Part shown: one piece after another, positions 1-9,776 of the stretch
Layout: each line of letters opens with the position of its first letter
Position numbering within the stretch: the stretch's first letter is position 1
NCBI GenBank assembly: GCA_963971405.1
Contig: OZ020489.1
Coordinates: 37,233,047-37,297,046 of the forward strand
DNA: 64,000 nucleotides
Direction of reading: 5' to 3'
Source: Psococerastis gibbosa
Lineage: Eukaryota > Arthropoda > Insecta > Psocodea > Psocidae
The notes under the pieces: model-generated
Told to the model about the DNA's origin: nothing
Databases searched by the model: none
The model's input: only the letters and a program-made list of their open reading frames with translations
Program-made: the position numbers and the translations under genes

Positions 1-355
1 AAAAACGGTGACGTGGTAGCAGACATTCAAGACTTAGGTGACGTCTCCACCGACCTCGCATTGCAGAATGAGAATGCAAATGACATTGACGGAAATTAGA
101 ATTTTTCTTTTTATAGAAATCTATTAAAATGTTTGTACTTAACATATCCCATGATGCCATTTTTTAATTTTAGTTTGTTTGCTTGTGATTTTACTGTATG
201 ATCATTGATCAATTTTAACTATGGCATAGAGGAAAATAAACATTTCCGTCAATTCTGCAATGCGCGGTCGGTGGAAACGCCACCTAAGTCTTGAATGTCT
301 GCTACCACGTCACCGTTTTTGGAAATAGCCCTAGCCGGCCAATGGAATGGGCACC
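1..355. mobile_element. Composite (nested) TTA-target MITE, copy 1, left end cut by window
   Basis: This is a non-coding element made of inverted arms inside inverted arms. The inner element (37-294) starts GGTGACGTCTCCACCGACC and ends in the matching inverted arm GGTCGGTGGAAACGCCACC. It is flanked by TTA (34-36) and TAA (295-297). Outside it lies a second palindromic layer, GACGTGGTAGCAGACATTC on the left and GAATGTCTGCTACCACGTC on the right. The outer right terminus runs through CCCTAGCCGGCCAATGGAAT to GGGCACC at 355. The outer left terminus lies before base 1. The same two-layer plan recurs at 18777, 25675 and 52373. I infer a PIF/Harbinger-like origin from the 3-bp TTA target; no transposase is present. 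Confidence 0.85.
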
Positions 356-1084
356 ATAAAAAATTTTAACTTTTCAAAACGTATCATGACCTTGTGACCT
401 GGCAAGCACAGGTTCCTTTCCTAGTGCAATAATTATTGTTAAGCCAGCAAAATTACCGGCCATTTACGGAGTTAAATACACAAGGCAGTTGGAGAGCAAG
501 GACGGTAATACAGGTGAACTAAGGTGAGCAGAATTTGAACCTGCGAGGTGAAGGTTTCAACAGGCGAGTAGTAGGGGGCAAGGCCCTGACCCGGCCGCCT
601 GCCCCTTCAAGAAGACCCCACAGGCCTATGCCCAAACAGGCTGAAGCCGGACTTCTTACAGGTCATATACCTGGCAGTTGGAAATCAGAGCAGTTCAGGT
701 CGAACAAGGTATTTCTATGGGTTCTTAATTATGAGATGTCTGGTCGCGGCGTGTCGCGCTCTTGGTTTTAACTTTAAAATCAACTCCTCTTCGTGCCTGA
801 ATTTTGAATGGGCAGGTATAGTAATTTGATTATGACTGCAATAATGAGGGGTACTCCCAGCCCGTGAAGGTCAACAGTTGAATTCAAGTCCAAGAAATCA
901 AAGAAAAACTGTACACGTGATAGAGTTCTAAATGGGACAGACAGGATTGGCTCCCGTCAAAAAAAAATTTTTTGCTGCTGCCCCCTGCAAAGCTTTTTTC
1001 TGACCAACCAATGGCAAAAATATACGAAGCAGGTGGCTCCAGGCATTCAGGCAGCGAATGTGTGCACATCTTTCAGTCGAACCT
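356..1084. other. No gene recognised
   Basis: I see only short open frames without codon-level support and one A-rich run (about 960-970). No recognisable domain, repeat end or RNA gene was found. Confidence 0.5.
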
Positions 1085-1270
1085 GAACTTGGTGAACTAT
1101 TGCTAATTGCTTACGCCTGTTACATTTTGCCTATAGTGAGCTTGTTTAAGCCTTTCCATTATCACATGTAGCCTGTATAGGTTGACACCGAGGACGTGTG
1201 TGTAGCAGTTTGTCAGTGACCAAAAATGCATACGGAATACTTATCAATAACGTCCATAGAGTAATACAAA
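1085..1270 (+). repeat. Dispersed repeat F2, diverged copy
   Basis: This copy is related to those at 4541, 31327, 46095 (minus), 61386 and 62775 (minus). Shared landmarks are an ACTTGG start, a GCTTACGCCTG-like block, AGCTTGTTTAAGCC (AAGCTTGTCTCAACTTGTCC in better copies), GGTTGACACCGAGGACGT and CAAAAATGCATACGGAA. No reading frame is conserved and no Pol III box is evident, so the class is unknown. Confidence 0.6.
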
Positions 1271-1436
1271 ATAAATACTAATGGTGTTCTGGTCTTGCCC
1301 CCCAAAAAAAAAAAATATCTCATATGTACGCCACTGACCTACATAGCCTACTTGAAATTCAGATGTAAAGGGGTAAGTCTTCTACGGGGTTCCAATTGAT
1401 ACCTTTCTGAATTTACAATCAATAGGCATATTACCT

Positions 1437-1572
1437 GTGTTATTTGATCCTTTTGAGAGTTTCCTTCGTGACTTTATGGAACTTTGGGAAACTTTTAGGG
1501 AGAAGTAAGAACGCAAAGATCGATAGAAAATAAATTATTAATATTCTTACTTCTCCCTAGGTGTTATTTGAT
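1437..1572. repeat. Small hairpin segment between 12-bp direct repeats
   Basis: GTGTTATTTGAT occurs at 1437-1448 and again at 1561-1572, like a target duplication around a 112-bp segment. Inside it, TAGGGAGAAGTAAGAA (1496-1511) pairs perfectly with its reverse complement at 1544-1559, leaving a loop of about 32 bases. It may be a small inserted element. The 12-bp repeat suggests retrotransposition-type insertion, but the hairpin suggests a DNA element. Confidence 0.45.
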
Positions 1573-2044
1573 TTTGTAAAAAACATCAGAGGGAACACTG
1601 CCTTTTACAAAACTGCTCTTTTAAAAAAACTTTTCTTGTATTGGAAGTACAAATTGTATTGAAAAAATATTGCGATAAAAACCAACATCGGATACGACAG
1701 CGGGATGGCATTGGCAACAGCAACATTGCAGCCATCAGTGGCACATTCACAAATGGACTTTTTTGAAAAATGCAAAGCAGAAGACACACAAGTCTCGCCA
1801 TTTTTGAGACTTTGCTTCCCGCAGCTTCTCTCAATTATCGTCATCCACCGCTGGCGGCTGAATTCCAACCTGTGTTAAAAGGCATAGTCAATAATAATTA
1901 TATTTCGTATTAATTTATTCTAGGGGTTTAAAATGTAAAAAAAAACAATTTTGAATAATTTTTTATCCCAGGCTATAATATATCCCAGATAATAAATAAT
2001 CGCAATGGTAGGCCCGCTGGCAGATGGTCAAGAATAGGCAAGAG

Positions 2045-2393
2045 CAGAGGTTCCTAAACTGTGGTCCATGGACCACCGGCGGTCCACAGACATATATCAA
2101 GTGGTCCACAGACATATATCAAGTGGTCCACGTGGCAAAGTAAGTAATAAGAAAATAAAACAGCTGAGTTATTGGAAATTTGAAATAAAATAGAGTAAGT
2201 CTTGGCACTGAACTACAAAATCCGCCCGTTGCCAGTTCTAAACATTCAATCCAATATTAGCACGTAATTTTAAGCGCAAACTACTTAATCATGGTCCTAG
2301 AATGTAACTATTTTCCTATCACAGCCATGGGGGTCCACGGAAAATCATACAATAATCTAGTGGTCCACGGACAAAAACGTTTGGGAACCCCCG
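2045..2393. mobile_element. hAT-type MITE (349 bp)
   Basis: The left end CAGAGGTTCCTAAAC and right end GTTTGGGAACCCCCG are inverted with a few mismatches. Flanking octamers are GGCAAGAG (2037-2044) and GGCTAGAG (2394-2401), 7 of 8 identical, as expected of hAT insertion. Inside, GTGGTCCAC motifs recur near both ends and a 24-bp unit ending AAGTGGTCCAC is tandemly duplicated near 2087-2135. No coding capacity. The CAGNGGTTC start is typical of hAT (Charlie-like) elements. A related element is at 38727 and a degenerate one at 53418. Confidence 0.8.
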
Positions 2394-2772
2394 GGCTAGA
2401 GTTCTACATAGTAGAGATGTATGTAAAATATAGTAAATGTTTGAATTTGTGGGGTCCCCCGCCACGTCTCCGATGACCACCCATTGCAAAGACGTAGCAT
2501 TAAAAAAACACTATTTTTTGGGGGCTCACAGGGTGTGTCCAATCTCCCCTATGTAGAACTCTAGTACTTGAGAACTGTGCCATGAAAAGGTAGGCCGAAG
2601 TTCGCGATTCCGACTGACCTGGGTGCACCATTCCTCCATAATGGGTGCCTTCACTTTAGGGTGAGAGACAAAGCTGCCTGACACAGCAACTCAAATAGAG
2701 CAACAATTAAGAGAAAGGACCCTCTGCCAGTCTTCAGGGTTGTCTTGTCACTGTGTTTTTTTCTGGAGGCAG

Positions 2773-2836
2773 GTGGTTCAAATGTCGTCGGGGAGGGAGA
2801 ATGTCCCTATACTAACTGAAGACATGATTCTTCAAG
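2773..2836 (+). other. Speculative short exon with consensus-like splice sites
   Basis: A pyrimidine-rich tract with AG at 2771-2772 is followed by an open segment and a strong GTAAGT donor at 2837. From the ATG at 2782 it reads MSSGRENVPILTEDMILQ and stays open to the donor. I do not recognise the peptide and found no partner exon in the window. A chance match is quite possible. Confidence 0.2.
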
Positions 2837-2922
2837 GTAAGTGTTCCGATTGTTCACTTGCCATGTTGCTGACTTGCAGCACTGCTTCCTCAAGCTATGC
2901 CGACGGTACTTACAGTAACTGA

Positions 2923-4540
2923 CTCCCTTAAAAAAGAAAAGCAGGGCACGATTCCGAGGTAAAAGTGGATTTGCATAGATCACGACGAAATAAAACGAAA
3001 AGTAAGAATAAAATTTTTCGATATCGCGCCTAGTTTTCGAGATATCGATACTTAAAAATCGAAACAAGAAAAAAAATTTGCATTGGTAGGTATGGGCTCT
3101 TTTGCCTACGACAAATTTTTATGGAAGGAACATGCCAGAGGCGTGTAAATAAAACAATCCTTTTTTAAATTAAATAAAGTATCTGGCCAATTGTGCGTTT
3201 GCCTTCCACTTTATATGAACTTTCATCCGACTTTTGGAAACGGAATCACCCCAGAAGCAGAGACGGGTAAAAATAGTAAAGCTACCTGTAATGAACCTTT
3301 TTGCAGACCATGGGTTCAGGAACTTCTGAGAGGCTTTCACACGGCTTGTAAAATCGATCGTAGACTGAAGGTTCGGACCATTGGTATAAACAGGCGTTAT
3401 CCCAGGCAGAGCTGCACTCAAAACAGTACAGTATTGACGACACTTTGTGTATCGGAGGAATAACCAGAAAGGAGATTAGGTAGATAGGGCGAAACATAAT
3501 TTTGAAAAAAAGTCACGTGAATTTGGAAAAATCAAAATATACGAGAACGTAAACACATTAGAAAATTTGGGCTTGGAATGGAGCAGAGTCAATATAAACA
3601 GGTATGTGCATGAGCATGTTTTGTAAACAAAAGTGACGTCAGCATGTTCAATTTTTTTCTTTTTTAGGTTAATCTATTAAATTAAAATACAGAATACCCC
3701 CTGCTGTGAACCCAAAAATGGCGGAAATCAAATTACCATGCGACACTAGCGCCAATGGTACTTCTAGTATATTATATTAGAAGTTCTTTGGGCTAATCAT
3801 ATACAACAACATAACGTATTTCGGTTGCCAAATAACTGAAATTCGGGGCATTGGAACTGGTTTTCGCATTTAAGTTTACCGTTAAACGGCTTCTTAATTT
3901 ATTTTTTACTTCATGTTTGAGAACAACGAAGCTAGGGGTTCCCAACCCCTGGACCACACCGCAACTAAGGGTTACTTCCTTGCCAAAAATAGTTTCTCCT
4001 ACTTGCATAGTTCACAGGAATTCTCATTTCCACGGAACTCTCTCAGATTCAACCGTATATAGAACCTAGCGTCTTCATTATTGTTTTTATTGTTACTAGT
4101 TTTATAATTTAAAACCTCGCGTGCAAGTCAGAGTTGAGAAGCGAAGGTATCTGCCACAGTAATTATATTTCATATGGAGAGATTATAATCAGGCTACACG
4201 AACAACCGCTTTTATATTAATTAGAGTATTAAACTACTTCTGCTTTGCGCATGCGCGTAGAGACCACCTCTACAGGCATTCACAGTGGTGAAGGTGGAAG
4301 GTCAAACAATGAAACACAGATTATGTTACTAATTTTTCATATGTTTGCTCATAATAAACTGTAGGTAGTCGCATAAAAATTCTTGGGTGATATAATACGG
4401 AAATATAAACGGAAACGTAATTAAAGAAACAAGCACGCAATTAAAACTAAACATAAAAAATATATTAAAACGTTTTATTTAACTTGCTCATTTACTACTA
4501 CTATTACTATCTGCAGTTACAGCTCAGTTGACTCGTATTT
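2923..4540. other. No gene recognised; one possible hAT end near 3934
   Basis: No family-level similarity was seen. Around 3934-3960 the string AGGGGTTCCCAACCCCTGG resembles a hAT terminus, but I found no matching inverted end. Small open frames at 3191-3463 and 3170-3421 overlap on opposite strands and show no domain. Confidence 0.45.
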
Positions 4541-4975
4541 GTACTTGGTTAAGAGTGTACAGCCCGTACTTTTTATTTTTTATTTAATTAACTAAGCATG
4601 TTATTAAAGATTTGGCTCATCAAAGTTGTAGAAGACTACTTCATGCATCATATAATAAGGTATTTTCAGTTTTCAAAATTGTATTTTTTTTTTTTTATAA
4701 AATCGATTATACGTGAAAAGTGATTGTTTATAAAATATTTGCATGTTTATGAAAAAACTCTTAAGTCATGCTTTCGCCTGTTTCATTGCGTTAATGGTAA
4801 GCTTGTCTCAACTTGTCCATTATCGTTTTGGCGCCGGTGTAGGTTGACAACGAGAACGTATGCCAGTTTGCCAATGGCCAAAAATTCATACAAATAATGT
4901 CCGAAATCCATGGGGTCGTTGGCATTATACAATGGACCAATGGGCCACTCTATAATCAGGCCCAGGTCCATAAAA
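4541..4975 (+). repeat. Repeat F2, interrupted by a TTAA element
   Basis: The copy begins GTACTTGGTTAA (to 4552), is interrupted at 4553-4760, and resumes TTAAGTCATGCTTTCGCCTG at 4761. It runs through GGTAAGCTTGTCTCAACTTG, GGTTGACAACGAGAACGT and CCATGGGGTCGTTGGCATT to about 4975. The uninterrupted junction CTTGGTTAAGTCATGC is present at 31334 and CTTGGTTAAGTCACGC at 61388, which fixes the insertion point exactly. Confidence 0.8.
4553..4760. mobile_element. TTAA-flanked element F4, internally deleted, inside F2
   Basis: The insert starts GAGTGTACAGCCCGTAC directly after TTAA (4549-4552) and ends at ACTC before TTAA (4761-4764). Its body matches the left arm of the longer palindromic copy at 40166-40787, for example CTAAGCATGTTATTAAAG, then CTTCATGCATCATATAATAA. 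Most of the right arm is missing. TTAA duplication is the hallmark of piggyBac-type elements; that assignment rests on the target site, not on a transposase. Confidence 0.75.
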
Positions 4976-5084
4976 AAAATCCTTAAAAAAATTACAATTA
5001 CAAATTACAATAGTACTATCGCCAACTTCAGCCTAGGAAAACTCCTACCCAGACTCATAATACGACTGCTAAGTGAGCTCAACT

Positions 5085-5210
5085 GAAGGATCAGGAACGT
5101 ATCAAGAGCTGAAGAGTAAGGACCGAGAAGGCTGGAGACTGATATGCAAAGAGTTGCTGCCAACCAATCGTTGAGATTGTGAACTAAGAAGAAGTGAGCT
5201 ATACGGGATG
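5085..5210 (+). pseudogene. LINE C-terminal tail fragment
   Basis: One frame reads KDREGWRLICKELLPTNR then stop, followed by an AAGAAGAAG-rich tail. This matches the DRExWR...NQP ending common to insect non-LTR reverse transcriptases; compare the fragment at 55480. It is short and frame-shifted upstream, so inactive. Confidence 0.5.
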
Positions 5211-5240
5211 GGGCAATGTAATCAAATAGTGTAAATTCTA

Positions 5241-5567
5241 GGCTACTGCGGCATCACAAGAAATGAAGAAGCCGAAAAAGCCGCCAAAACGGCATGTTAT
5301 AAGATAACATCTGCCTCACAGCCTTTCTTGGCATCAGAAGATTTCAAAACCTAAGCCTGAAGCCAAATAAGATGCGCCTGACACGAACAATGGTAATTAT
5401 ATAAAACAAACGGAGGACAAAGGACGGTCAAGTTGAGGCGTGGCGGTTGGAAGACAGCGTGCAGGGACATGAGACGCGATGAGGTGGCATTGGGTCGGCT
5501 GTGTATAGGCCACACACGATACACGCATGGTCATCTGATGGCAGTTGACAAGCAATTTGTAATTTAA
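5241..5567 (+). pseudogene. Non-LTR retrotransposon RNase H end and C-terminal domain, broken
   Basis: From 5241 one frame reads GYCGITRNEEAEKAAKTA, the conserved end of the LINE RNase H domain (family consensus close to GHCGIxGNExAD), and stops at about 5354. A second frame resumes about 50 bases later with WKTACRDMRRDEVALGRLCI and continues GHTRYTHGHLMAVDKQFVI, ending at TAA 5565-5567. The RLxIGHTRxTH block is the segment downstream of RNase H in I/Jockey-like LINEs. A frameshift and stops separate the halves. No reverse transcriptase domain remains. Confidence 0.75.
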
Positions 5568-5569
5568 TT

Positions 5570-6035
5570 ATTATGCCAATTTAATTACTTCAGGCCATTT
5601 TAAATTTATTGCGGTTTATATATAATAATTTACACTATAATAATAAGTTATTCCTCTACGTTGGTGCTAGGGCTGCAGAATAATATTGGTATACCATAAG
5701 AAGCTAATCTGCAAATTCTCAACTGGCAAACATACCGATTAAAATCGAAGCAGGTGACCCATACGGGTCAGAAATGCCCTGAAGACTTAAATGTGCCCGC
5801 GAATTAAGGAGTTGAAAATTAATTGGGATGCAAAGACGGACCGATCGGGACTTCTGATGAGGCACATAAAAACTATATCAGGTCTTAAACAACAGTCTAC
5901 GAAAACAGGCAATTTTATAACGTTAACACACGGTAAACTATCAATTTAGAATGTGTACCTGATTTATTACAAGAAGATTTGCACTGATAGATGTTAGGAA
6001 TGTGCGGTGTAAGTCAGGACCAGCTGCAATTTGGC
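5570..6035. other. No feature recognised
   Basis: AT-rich sequence without repeat ends, RNA boxes or coding similarity that I can support. Confidence 0.5.
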
Positions 6036-6039
6036 TAAT

Positions 6040-6115
6040 TGGTGGTTTTGCGGCTAGAGCATTGCGTGCTGTGCCCGGGGGACTTGGGTTCGAAAACAGG
6101 GGGACTTCGTGTGCC
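6040..6115 (+). repeat. tRNA-like (SINE head) fragment
   Basis: GCGGCTAGAGCATTGCG resembles a tRNA D-arm region, and GGGTTCGAAAAC about 30 bases later resembles a Pol III B box. No convincing acceptor stem or cloverleaf was found, so a SINE or tRNA pseudogene is more likely than a functional tRNA. Confidence 0.4.
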
Positions 6116-6264
6116 TTCTGTCTAGTATAAGGTGGCCGCCATCTTTGAACGGCTATCGATCACCTGTCTGACAATTTTTAAGAGGTAACAACCCCATCAA
6201 TAACAAGAGGCACGCGCGTGTGTGGGTGAGGAAACTAGTCAGTCTTAAATGGATGTTGATTGTT

Positions 6265-6870
6265 GCTTTTAAATCGATAGGAAAGGATCTTTATAGATAA
6301 TTTATTGTTTGGGGTGAAACTGGACTAGATGAACTGGAATGTGTTATAGGTCTGTTAGACGGGCCAAGGGTATCTGTTACACATAGGTATGTACCGGTAC
6401 CTTATTAGGATACAATAAATTTGGAATCAGGTGTGCGAGACATAGGGGGGGGGGGGGTAGGGAGAGAGAATGTAGTGTTTCGCACAAGAATTCTTGATGC
6501 TTGTTGCTTTGAGCAAGAAGAGGAAGTTGGACTTGCAAGGCAAGATAATTTAACCTCCTACTACAAGGCAAGAAGAGAAAAAGAGCAAGGCAAGAAATTG
6601 GCTGCTCTTAAACCGATATGAAAGGGTTTTTATATAGATAATTTATGGTTAGGTTAGGTTATAAAATGGGCCATGAGTATTTGTTACACATGTACCTATG
6701 TAGGAAACATGAAATTTGAAATAGGTGTGCGAACGTGAGCGAGAGTAGTGTTTTCGCACAGGAATCATTCATTCTTGAGGCTGGGCTTGCGGACGAAGAG
6801 GAAGATAGAGTTGCAAGGCAAGAACTTAACCTCCTGCAAGCCAAGAAGAGAAATTTGCAAAATTCTTGCT
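6265..6870 (+). repeat. Diverged tandem duplication, two units of about 300 bp
   Basis: Unit 1 (about 6265-6605) and unit 2 (about 6606-6870) share, in order: an AAAxCGATAxGAAAGG start, TATAGATAATTTAT, ATCTGTTACACATxxGTA (ATTTGTTACACATGTACC in unit 2), GAAATxxGGTGTGCGA, TTTCGCAC, and a final GTTGCAAGGCAAGA...AACCTCCT...AAGAAGAG block. Unit 1 carries a G12 run near 6447 and unit 2 does not. No coding function is recognised. Confidence 0.65.
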
Positions 6871-7004
6871 TGTCACTGCATGCTGTTTTGTTTTCAGAAA
6901 GTCTTTAAATGAACGACAGGTCATTGAACCATAGCAGCCTACCGGAGGGGCTGGCTGTAATTAATTTTGATAAATGAGCTAATTCTGTGAAAGGTACTGA
7001 AATC

Positions 7005-7130
7005 CAAGGACGCGGATATAAGGGGTTAGCTGCCCCCCCTCAAATTTAGAAAGTCTGTTGCAAGTCAATTTATTACGTTATAATTTTACCGATCCTAAAT
7101 AATTTTATTCCATTTTAACCCACCACTACC
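7005..7130. repeat. hAT-MITE-like interior, related to 27170
   Basis: GGGGTTAGCTGCCCCCCCT followed by a segment with GTTGCAAGTCAATTTATTA and a ...TTTTACCGATCCTAAAT block matches the segment at 27180-27280. Ends are degraded and I cannot define a target duplication. Confidence 0.45.
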
Positions 7131-7452
7131 CCGAACGAAGAACTCTTTGAGAAAAGCCCCAGAAACGTGTTGTCCTCAAGCGCAGTACCGGGTTCGGCCT
7201 TGTGGGGGGCCCCTCGGCCGCAATTGCATGGGGGCCCTTTCTCGGGATGAAAATATATACCCTTGCACGGATATTCCACTATCATTTCTAAAATAAACTT
7301 AGGATGCAAAATAGAATAAAGTTAGGCGATTAATCATTAATGCCACGGCACGATCCAATTTCCCGCCAAATATTTCGACAAGTTCATTCAATAGCTTTAG
7401 TGTTTTAAATCCGATTTTGTATTTTACAGCTTTTTGTGGGGGCCCTGGCCCT

Positions 7453-7668
7453 GCCAGTCAAGACAAGTAGCGTAGTGGTACGGACTCTGACTTTCACCCG
7501 AAAGGTTGTTGGTTCGAGCCCCACACTGGCTACATTTTCTGGCCATGCTTCAGAGGCAGGCGGTCCCGGGCCTTCCTAGTTGAGTGCAAGAGAGGGGTTT
7601 ATAGCCCTAACTCCGCTAGGTTGGCTTAGTAATAGAAACAATAAAAAGTCCTTATTTATTTATTTATA
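7453..7668 (+). mobile_element. tRNA-derived SINE, family S1
   Basis: The head GCCAGTCAAGACAAGTAGCG continues GTAGTGGTACGGACTCTG and reaches a clear B box, GGTTCGAGCCCC, then ACACTGGC, which can pair with the first bases. A tRNA-unrelated body ends CTAGGTTGGCTTAGTAATAG, then AAAAAGTCC and (TTAT)n. A minus-strand copy with the same head and tail is at 12601-12757. The anticodon arm does not fold normally, so this is a SINE rather than a tRNA gene. Confidence 0.8.
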
Positions 7669-8717
7669 GCCAAACTCGGCACTGCTCACGCGCTATTGCG
7701 TAAGAAATCAAATATTCCTCCTTCATCTCAAAAACCTCGCTAAGTTGACTGCGGTCCTGATAATCTTTCTCAGAAACTCTGCTCTGCATCTCCTAATGAC
7801 CGAAAAATTATCATCGCCCAGACATAAAAGGCGCTCGCCTGACTGGGCAAGCAAATGAAAAAGAGATTTTCGGAAGTCGTTATGGGTTCACCAGACAAAG
7901 TGAACTAAATTCATGACCAATTGAAATTCCTCCGGGACAGGAGGTCAAACCGGGACAAAGAAGGCCATCTAAAGAAGCTGCAAGTCGATTTCGTTAATTG
8001 CGTCCCTCAGCACCATGTTTTATACGACGTTGATAACAATAGAAGTACAGGCATTTGCAGCTGGCCCGCTTCCCAATTCCAGATGGCGTTTTGGCGCCAT
8101 CTTCTTAGCCTGGCACGCCTGAACTAATTCGGTGCGGGACCTAAGGGCTGAGTGAGGCTAAGCGTAGGCGTCCATTGTAAGTCGGGGGGTCGCAGTGGTG
8201 TTGAATTCGTTTCGGGAAAAAAATTAAAATGCGTCTAGAAGGGTTTAGGTGATGTTAATTAAAGAATTCCTCTTTCGGGTAATTGCTCAGCGGGCCTCCG
8301 TATTCGGAGTTTTCTAATTTTTTCGGTTGGTAACTTAATAGGCCACAGGGCATTTGTTTCGCCAGGTTGATTTGAATTTCACGTTGAATTTGTTTATTTT
8401 ATGCCTTATGGTAACTAGGCACTCATCAGAATGCACGATTTGGCTCAAACGTTGGATTTTCTTTTTCTTGGTGTTGCTCAATGTTTGCAGATTGGGAACC
8501 ACAGAGTAAACCATGGGGGGGGGGAAGTCACAGTAGAAATAACCTGAGCAGTTATCCCTGGAGTAATTCTAATTTTTATCGCTCTTCCTTCACACCGCAT
8601 TTTTTATTTACTCGATGAAGCAACCGCTCCATCTTTAACATTAAAAACGGATACTTTTTTAAGGGTAACTTCTTATGGCGGGCTCTTGAAAGCTGGAATT
8701 TATATGACGGAAGAGCA
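7669..8717. other. No gene recognised
   Basis: A short open frame at 7921-8127 and a G10 run near 8515 stand out, but nothing matches a family I know. Non-repetitive within this window as far as I can see. Confidence 0.45.
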
Positions 8718-8894
8718 CAAGGCCATAGCCAGGATTTGTTTTCGGGAGGGGGGGGGGGGGTTAGAAATGTCATTGGGTATCACATTGTGGTTTTTATTTT
8801 TCCTCTCAAAATCCGATTCTATCTAGTATGAAGCCATTTCATTTCGGGGGGGGGGGGGTTGAACCCACATGAACCCCCCTTAGCTACGGCCATG
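8718..8894. mobile_element. hAT-type MITE with internal G runs (177 bp)
   Basis: The left end CAAGGCCATAGCCAGG and right end GCTACGGCCATG form an imperfect terminal inverted repeat. The octamer GAAGAGCA flanks it perfectly at 8710-8717 and 8895-8902. Two long G runs (about 8748-8760 and 8846-8857) lie just inside the ends. The interior, with CTCAAAATCCGATTCTATCT then GAAGCCATTTCATTTCGG, matches copies at 35379 and 45055. No coding capacity. Confidence 0.9.
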
Positions 8895-9059
8895 GAAGAG
8901 CAATAGAAACATATTATTAGCAGGCAAGGAGGTATGAAATTGAGTTAGGCTGCTAAAACAGAAAACCAAAAATAAAAACTAATTTAGACCCAAAAATAAT
9001 AGATTTTTTTCGTCATTTAACCCAAATCAATAAGGGATCAACTGATTTCATTGTACTTA

Positions 9060-9479
9060 GGTGGCTATTCCACTTGTCAATTTTTCTTCAATAATTGATG
9101 AGATTTTTTCTTTACTCCATGCCATTGTCCATTTTAACTTCCGCATGTTAAAATTGATCAATAATCATTGAGTATAATCGCGCTTTACAAACTAAAATTT
9201 TATTAAACAATGGCGTCGTCTGGATATGATAAATAATTGTAATTGATTTCTTGAGAACAAACTAATTCTTCCATAATTTAAATCATAAAATTTCTTGTAG
9301 ATTATAAAATTAAAAGAAAGTCGGCGGGCAAACTTACAAAATTGGAAAAAATTGAAGAAAAAAAAGGTCAATTATTGAAGACAAGTGGAATGCGGGGTAA
9401 AATATAAATGCAACATTGATGATTTACCGTCAATGGCATTATCAATATTGAAGAAAAATTGACAAGTGGAATAGCCGCC
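9060..9479. mobile_element. TTA-target MITE with 420-bp inverted-repeat body
   Basis: The left end GGTGGCTATTCCACTTGTCA and right end TGACAAGTGGAATAGCCGCC are inverted repeats, and TTA flanks both sides (9057-9059 and 9480-9482). The outer bases GGxGGCTATTCCAC match the family end GGCGGGGTTTCCAC. The flank before the insertion (about 8985-9057) is duplicated without the element at about 9545-9620, giving an empty-site comparison. Non-coding. Confidence 0.85.
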
Positions 9480-9776
9480 TTAATAATATTAAATATAAAT
9501 ATAAATTTTATAGTGACAACTACACACAACTATTTACGCATAAACATAATAGATTTTTCGTTATTTAACTTATACTAGGATGATAGTATCAATAAGGGAT
9601 CAACTGACTGCATTGTACTGAAACTGAGCCTAGCTAATAGTTTCTTGTTAAGGGCTGATTTAAATTAAATTAAATTTACTAAGCTAGATATTACATTCTT
9701 GTTGTAGAACATTATTTCATACGTCATATTTGACGGTATTTTTAATTTTAAGTACAGCAGTTCTTCCATGAAAGTT

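Noticed and set aside
7453-7535. Functional tRNA gene
   Set aside because: The acceptor ends pair, but the anticodon arm is wrong and the sequence continues into a SINE body shared with 12601.
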